Of a DNA stretch of 8,782 nt, positions 6,376 to 8,782 are shown one piece after another. Location: the NCBI GenBank assembly GCA_008932955.1, contig WBXE01000097.1:1-8782 (forward strand), written 5' to 3'. The stretch is from Verrucomicrobiota bacterium (GTDB lineage: Bacteria; Verrucomicrobiota; Verrucomicrobiia; Verrucomicrobiales; Akkermansiaceae). Each line of letters opens with the position of its first letter. Positions within the stretch are counted from its first letter, which is position 1. A program made the position numbers and the translations under genes. The notes under the pieces are model-generated. The model was not told where the DNA came from, did no database searches, and saw only the letters and a list, made by a program, of their open reading frames with translations.

Positions 6376-6395
6376 CGACGACCATAAAGTCGTCG
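6376..6395. repeat. Third REP-like palindrome, convergent spacer
   Basis: CGACGAC (6376-6382), loop CATAAA, GTCGTCG (6389-6395) form a perfect 7-bp stem. The core CGACCATAAAGTCG fits the consensus CGACCWTARNGTCG shared with the two palindromes at 4383-4445. It lies in the 203-bp gap between two convergent genes, where a bidirectional transcript end is expected, but no T-run follows on either strand. The remainder of 6252-6454 shows only short palindromes such as AGGTG-TGG-CACCT (from 6260). Confidence 0.55.
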
Positions 6396-6454
6396 CTCCA
6401 TAACGGGCCACAGCTGGCCAAGTGAGCCCGGGCGGCTCAATCCACAAATCCCCT

Positions 6455-7861
6455 TCAGGCGCGACCGGCACCGCCGCTGCCGCCGTTGCCGCCGTTGGTG
6501 GTGGCTAGGCGGCGGAAATGGATTTGGCCGACGCGGCGGCCGTCAGTGCTGGTGACTCTGGCCTCGTGGCCGCGGATGATGATCGCTTCACCTACTTCCG
6601 GGAACCGGCCGAGTTGTTGGGTGATGTAGCCGCCGACGGTGGTCACCTCGCCGCTTTCCAGATAGAGGTCCTCATCGTAGTCGGCGAGTTCGTTGAGGGT
6701 GGTGGTGCCGGCGGTGACGAATTCCTCGGGGTTGATACGGGTGAAGGCTGAGCTTTCGTTATCGAACTCGTCTTGGATATCGCCGACCAACTCCTCGATC
6801 ACATTGTCCAGGAAGACCACCCCGGAGGCATGGCCGAACTCGTCGGCCACCAAGGCCAGCGAGGTTTTTTCCTTGAGGAAAAACTTCAGCAACACGTCCA
6901 GCGGCATGGTTTCGGGCACCACTTTCAGGTCGCGCTTGATGACCATGATGTCGGGCTTGGGCTCGCCCACCAGTTTGAGTAGATCCTTGACGTGAATGAA
7001 GCCGATGGCGTGGTCAAGGTGGCCCTGAACCAGCGGGAAACGGGTGTGCTTGGTGCTGCGAACCAAGTCGAGGGTGACGTCGAAAGCGACCTCGGCATCG
7101 ACGACGACTACTTCGCCGCGATGAGTCATCACATCGCGCACCCACACTTCGTTGAGTTCGAGGGCGTTTTCGAGAATCTCGCGTTCGGTTTCGGTCACTT
7201 CCTGCGATCGCTCGCTTTCGGCCACCAACAGCGCGAGCTCGTGCGCGCTGAGCGCCTGGTCGTGCTCGCTGGCCGGTTCAATGCGGAAAATCACTCGCGC
7301 CAGCCAGTTGGAGGCACCGCTGAGCATGCGGATGGGCACGCTGCACAGCCTGTAGAACAAACGCATGGGCCGCGCCAGCAGCAGCGTGGTGGCCAGTGCC
7401 CGGCGAATGGCAATCATTTTGGGCAATTGCTCGGCCAGCACCACATGCAAGATAGTGAACGAAGCGATCGCCAGCACCCACGATAAGCCCGACACCAGGC
7501 TAGGCGGGAACGACGGGATCTGCTGCATGAGCGGCCCGACCAGCTTTTCAATGAACGGCTCGCCCAGCGCGCCAAGAGCCAGCGAGGCGACGGTGATGCC
7601 GAGCTGGGCGGCGGATAGATACGGGTTGATGTCCTCAACGATTTTACGGGCAGCCCGCGCCCCGCTCGATCGATCCTTGGCCTCCGCCTCGAGCTGGCTG
7701 GGCCGAACTTTTACAAAGGCAAACTCGGCCGCCACAAATAAGGCGTTGAGGATCAGAAAGAATACGATCCCGCTCACATACAGCAGCCACTCGCTGGCCG
7801 TCGGCCATTGATAGAGTGTCGCGTCCGCCGTCGCCAGCCAGTTGATGCCAAAGCCGTTCAT
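6455..7861 (-). CDS. CNNM/CBS-domain membrane protein (HlyC/CorC family)
   Basis: A 468-residue inner-membrane protein of the DUF21-CBS-CorC_HlyC architecture, linked in other bacteria to magnesium/cobalt efflux or tolerance; the ion here is not known. The CNNM (DUF21) domain spans about 24-200, with hydrophobic segments near 24-46, 83-100 and 121-142, and the characteristic LAEQLPKMIA (142-151). Two CBS domains follow: about 240-295 (VRDVMTHRGE at 241-250) and about 303-360 (LALVADEFGHASGVV at 335-349). The C-terminal CorC_HlyC domain is about 373-450, then a Gly-rich tail (GGNGGSGGAG). The ATG at 7861-7859 is four bases after the fmdB-type stop, implying translational coupling. An upstream in-frame ATG at 7933 would add 24 residues overlapping that gene and not membrane-like, so I reject it. 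It is last in the rpsN operon. Confidence 0.9.
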   Translation of the reverse strand: MNGFGINWLATADATLYQWPTASEWLLYVSGIVFFLILNALFVAAEFAFVKVRPSQLEAEAKDRSSGARAARKIVEDINPYLSAAQLGITVASLALGALGEPFIEKLVGPLMQQIPSFPPSLVSGLSWVLAIASFTILHVVLAEQLPKMIAIRRALATTLLLARPMRLFYRLCSVPIRMLSGASNWLARVIFRIEPASEHDQALSAHELALLVAESERSQEVTETEREILENALELNEVWVRDVMTHRGEVVVVDAEVAFDVTLDLVRSTKHTRFPLVQGHLDHAIGFIHVKDLLKLVGEPKPDIMVIKRDLKVVPETMPLDVLLKFFLKEKTSLALVADEFGHASGVVFLDNVIEELVGDIQDEFDNESSAFTRINPEEFVTAGTTTLNELADYDEDLYLESGEVTTVGGYITQQLGRFPEVGEAIIIRGHEARVTSTDGRRVGQIHFRRLATTNGGNGGSGGAGRA

Positions 7862-7865
7862 AGCA

Positions 7866-8126
7866 TCAGAGTTTTTCGTACACCCCCTGATCGCGCTTTT
7901 CCAGCACGGTGAATCCCGCTTTCTTGGCATCACTTACCGATAAAGGTTTGGTGATGCTGGGCGTGTTGATCCGCGACACGAGCTTTTTCACCGGATGCTT
8001 GCACATCGGACAAACTAGCAAGGGCACCCGGTCCACGGGACGCCTGAGCTCAAATCCGCGCGCACAAATGCGACACGAATGCGCTGGGTCATCCGGGGTT
8101 TCGGCAACGTATTCGTAAATGGGCAT
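7866..8126 (-). CDS. FmdB-family putative regulatory zinc-ribbon protein
   Basis: An 86-residue protein opening MPIYEYVAE, the standard start of the FmdB family. Two CxxC pairs, C18-C21 (CRIC) and C39-C42 (CPMC), would bind one zinc ion as a ribbon. After about residue 53 the tail is Ser/Thr/Lys-rich without recognised motifs. The family is named after a gene near a formamidase and is annotated as putative regulatory, but its biochemical role is not established; I assign none. The ATG at 8126-8124 is preferred over an in-frame ATG at 8156 because it gives the conserved MPIYEY terminus. It lies 59 bases after rpsN and 4 bases before the CNNM gene, so all three are probably one transcript. There is no Shine-Dalgarno sequence. 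Confidence 0.88.
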   Translation of the reverse strand: MPIYEYVAETPDDPAHSCRICARGFELRRPVDRVPLLVCPMCKHPVKKLVSRINTPSITKPLSVSDAKKAGFTVLEKRDQGVYEKL

Positions 8127-8185
8127 TGCAGGGACGCGGAGACGGGAGGATGCCATCCCGCGCCAAAACCAAACCGCCGACCAGC

Positions 8186-8455
8186 TTACCAGCTGGACTT
8201 GGTCACACCGGGGATCATGCCGGCAGAAGCCAGTTCGCGGAAACTAATACGGGAAAGACGGAAGCGGCGCAGGAATGCGCGACGGCGTCCAGTGATCGCA
8301 CAACGATTCACCACACGGGTCGGACTCGCATCGCGCGGCAGTTGGGAAAGGCCAATATAGTCCTTCTCCTTCTTGAGCTTCATGCGAAGTTCAGTGAATT
8401 TCTCGACGGTTCTCTTTTTGCGCTCGTTGCGTGCGATCCAACTTTTCTTAGCCAT
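8186..8455 (-). CDS. rpsN: 30S ribosomal protein S14 (zinc-free type)
   Basis: An 89-residue S14 of the small-subunit head, binding 16S rRNA near the peptidyl-transfer side. Signatures: MAKKSWIARNERKK (1-14), LPRDASPTRVVNRC (39-52), TGRRRAF (55-61), LSRISFREL (67-75) and IPGVTKSSW (81-89). Only C52 remains of any zinc-ligand set, so this is the longer cysteine-poor (C-minus) form rather than the roughly 61-residue four-cysteine form. The ATG at 8455-8453 gives the conserved MAKKS terminus; an in-frame ATG at 8503 would add a 16-residue leader unlike S14. The gene stands apart from the spc ribosomal operon (no L5 or S8 beside it), first in a three-gene unit with the FmdB-type and CNNM genes. 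No Shine-Dalgarno sequence. The leader has possible attenuator hairpins. Confidence 0.95.
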   Translation of the reverse strand: MAKKSWIARNERKKRTVEKFTELRMKLKKEKDYIGLSQLPRDASPTRVVNRCAITGRRRAFLRRFRLSRISFRELASAGMIPGVTKSSW

Positions 8456-8501
8456 AATTTGGGAAGCGGTGAATAACCCATACTCACCCCGATGCAAGCC
8501 C

Positions 8502-8532
8502 AAAATAGCAATTTCCGTAAAAAATCCGCCAA
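8502..8532 (-). promoter_or_regulatory. Candidate promoter for rpsN
   Basis: On the minus strand, TTGGCG (8532-8527) and TATTTT (8507-8502) are 19 bases apart. The -10 matches four of six consensus bases and is preceded by TGC, an extended -10 feature. Initiation near 8495 would place the start inside the leader, downstream of the terminator-like hairpin. The spacing is long, so this is weak. Confidence 0.25.
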
Positions 8533-8560
8533 AGCGCCGGATTTTCCAAAAATTTCCGGC
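8519..8560 (-). terminator. Terminator-like hairpin with competing upstream hairpin
   Basis: On the minus strand, AAAATCCG (8545-8538), loop GCGCTTTGG, CGGATTTT (8528-8521) form a perfect 8-bp stem whose 3' arm runs into a total of six T residues (8524-8519). Just upstream a second hairpin can form from GCCGG (8560-8556) with CCGGC (8540-8536), extended by ATTTT pairing with AAAAT. The two share the segment 8538-8545 and exclude each other. The terminator stem ends 63 bases before the rpsN ATG. It could attenuate rpsN or simply end an upstream transcript. Confidence 0.45.
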
Positions 8561-8715
8561 GATTCGGCCAATTTTGGCGTCCGTTGGGGAAGCTCCTCAA
8601 ACGGAAGGGGAGGTTCTGAGCACAGTGAACTGGGCTGAGTTTTTTGAGGCCGGAGCGAGCAAGCTGGATTCCCTCAAACTTGAAGTAGCGCCATGCTCTC
8701 ATATCTCGTCTTGGG
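8561..8715. other. Spacer with no recognised gene
   Basis: No conserved protein is recognised on either strand between the rpsN leader hairpins and the tandem repeat. A 72-codon minus-strand frame covering 8702-8484 overlaps the hairpin region and has no family features. Short inverted repeats occur, for example GCCAA/TTGGC around TT at 8567-8578 and CAGT/ACTG around GA near 8623. On the plus strand a frame stays open into the 15-bp repeats and off the edge, without a convincing start. Confidence 0.5.
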
Positions 8716-8782
8716 TCATGCGTCTTGCCGTCATGCGTCTTGCCGTCCTGCGTCTTGCCGTCCTGCGCCTTGCCGTCCTGCG
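8716..8782. repeat. 15-bp tandem repeat reaching the window edge
   Basis: Four full units and a partial fifth: TCATGCGTCTTGCCG twice (8716-8730, 8731-8745), TCCTGCGTCTTGCCG (8746-8760), TCCTGCGCCTTGCCG (8761-8775), then TCCTGCG at the edge. A degenerate partial unit, TCGTCTTGGG, precedes at 8706-8715. Changes accumulate stepwise from left to right (A to C, then T to C), as expected from unit-by-unit duplication. The array continues beyond the window, so its full length is unknown. Confidence 0.85.

Noticed and set aside
5445..6440. A 331-codon minus-strand open frame opposite the oxidoreductase
   Set aside because: The opposite strand encodes an intact Gfo/Idh/MocA protein with all motifs; the antisense product has no recognisable domain and is a shadow of GC-rich codon use.
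8456..8560. A Zur-binding site before rpsN
   Set aside because: I looked for an AT-rich palindrome of the Zur type and saw only GC-cored hairpins better explained as RNA structures.
8484..8702. A 72-codon minus-strand frame upstream of rpsN
   Set aside because: It has no recognised domain, runs through the hairpins of the rpsN leader and begins beside the tandem repeat. It may be a repeat-derived frame.
8706..8782. The tandem repeat as a CRISPR array
   Set aside because: The 15-bp units are directly adjacent, without unique spacers, and no cas gene is present.

Overview
The window looks like chromosomal DNA of a member of the PVC group, most likely Verrucomicrobiota. This is inferred from a Tat-exported Gfo/Idh/MocA oxidoreductase of the type abundant in that group, a stand-alone rpsN, start codons without Shine-Dalgarno sequences, and intergenic spacers full of short-period repeats. 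No marker gene settles the phylum.

Layout. Positions 1-201 are a repeat-bearing spacer. A minus-strand translation/transcription operon follows, read nusA (4202 to 2919), infB (2874 to 715), rbfA (570 to 202). NusA is a transcription elongation/antitermination factor, IF-2 delivers initiator tRNA, and RbfA matures the 30S subunit. rimP, the usual gene before nusA, is not next to it. The nusA leader has a terminator-like hairpin with a duplicated 3' arm. The spacer 4239-4792 holds a candidate nusA promoter, two REP-like palindromes and several 9-bp-period arrays. A tRNA-Lys(UUU) gene (4793-4865, +) follows, and 33 bp later comes the Tat-type oxidoreductase (4899-6251, +). A 203-bp convergent spacer carries a third REP-like palindrome. 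A second minus-strand operon is rpsN (8455 to 8186), an FmdB-type zinc-ribbon protein (8126 to 7866) and a CNNM/CBS/CorC_HlyC membrane protein (7861 to 6455). The last 327 bases hold the rpsN leader, with two mutually exclusive hairpins, and a 15-bp tandem repeat running off the right edge.

The genes are ordinary housekeeping and accessory families. No new defence or metabolic system is visible. The unusual content lies between the genes: possible RNA switches before nusA and rpsN, and several families of short-period (7, 9 and 15 bp) repeats, often in inverted pairs and all in non-coding DNA. One family keeps the same variable base in every unit of an array but a different base in each array.
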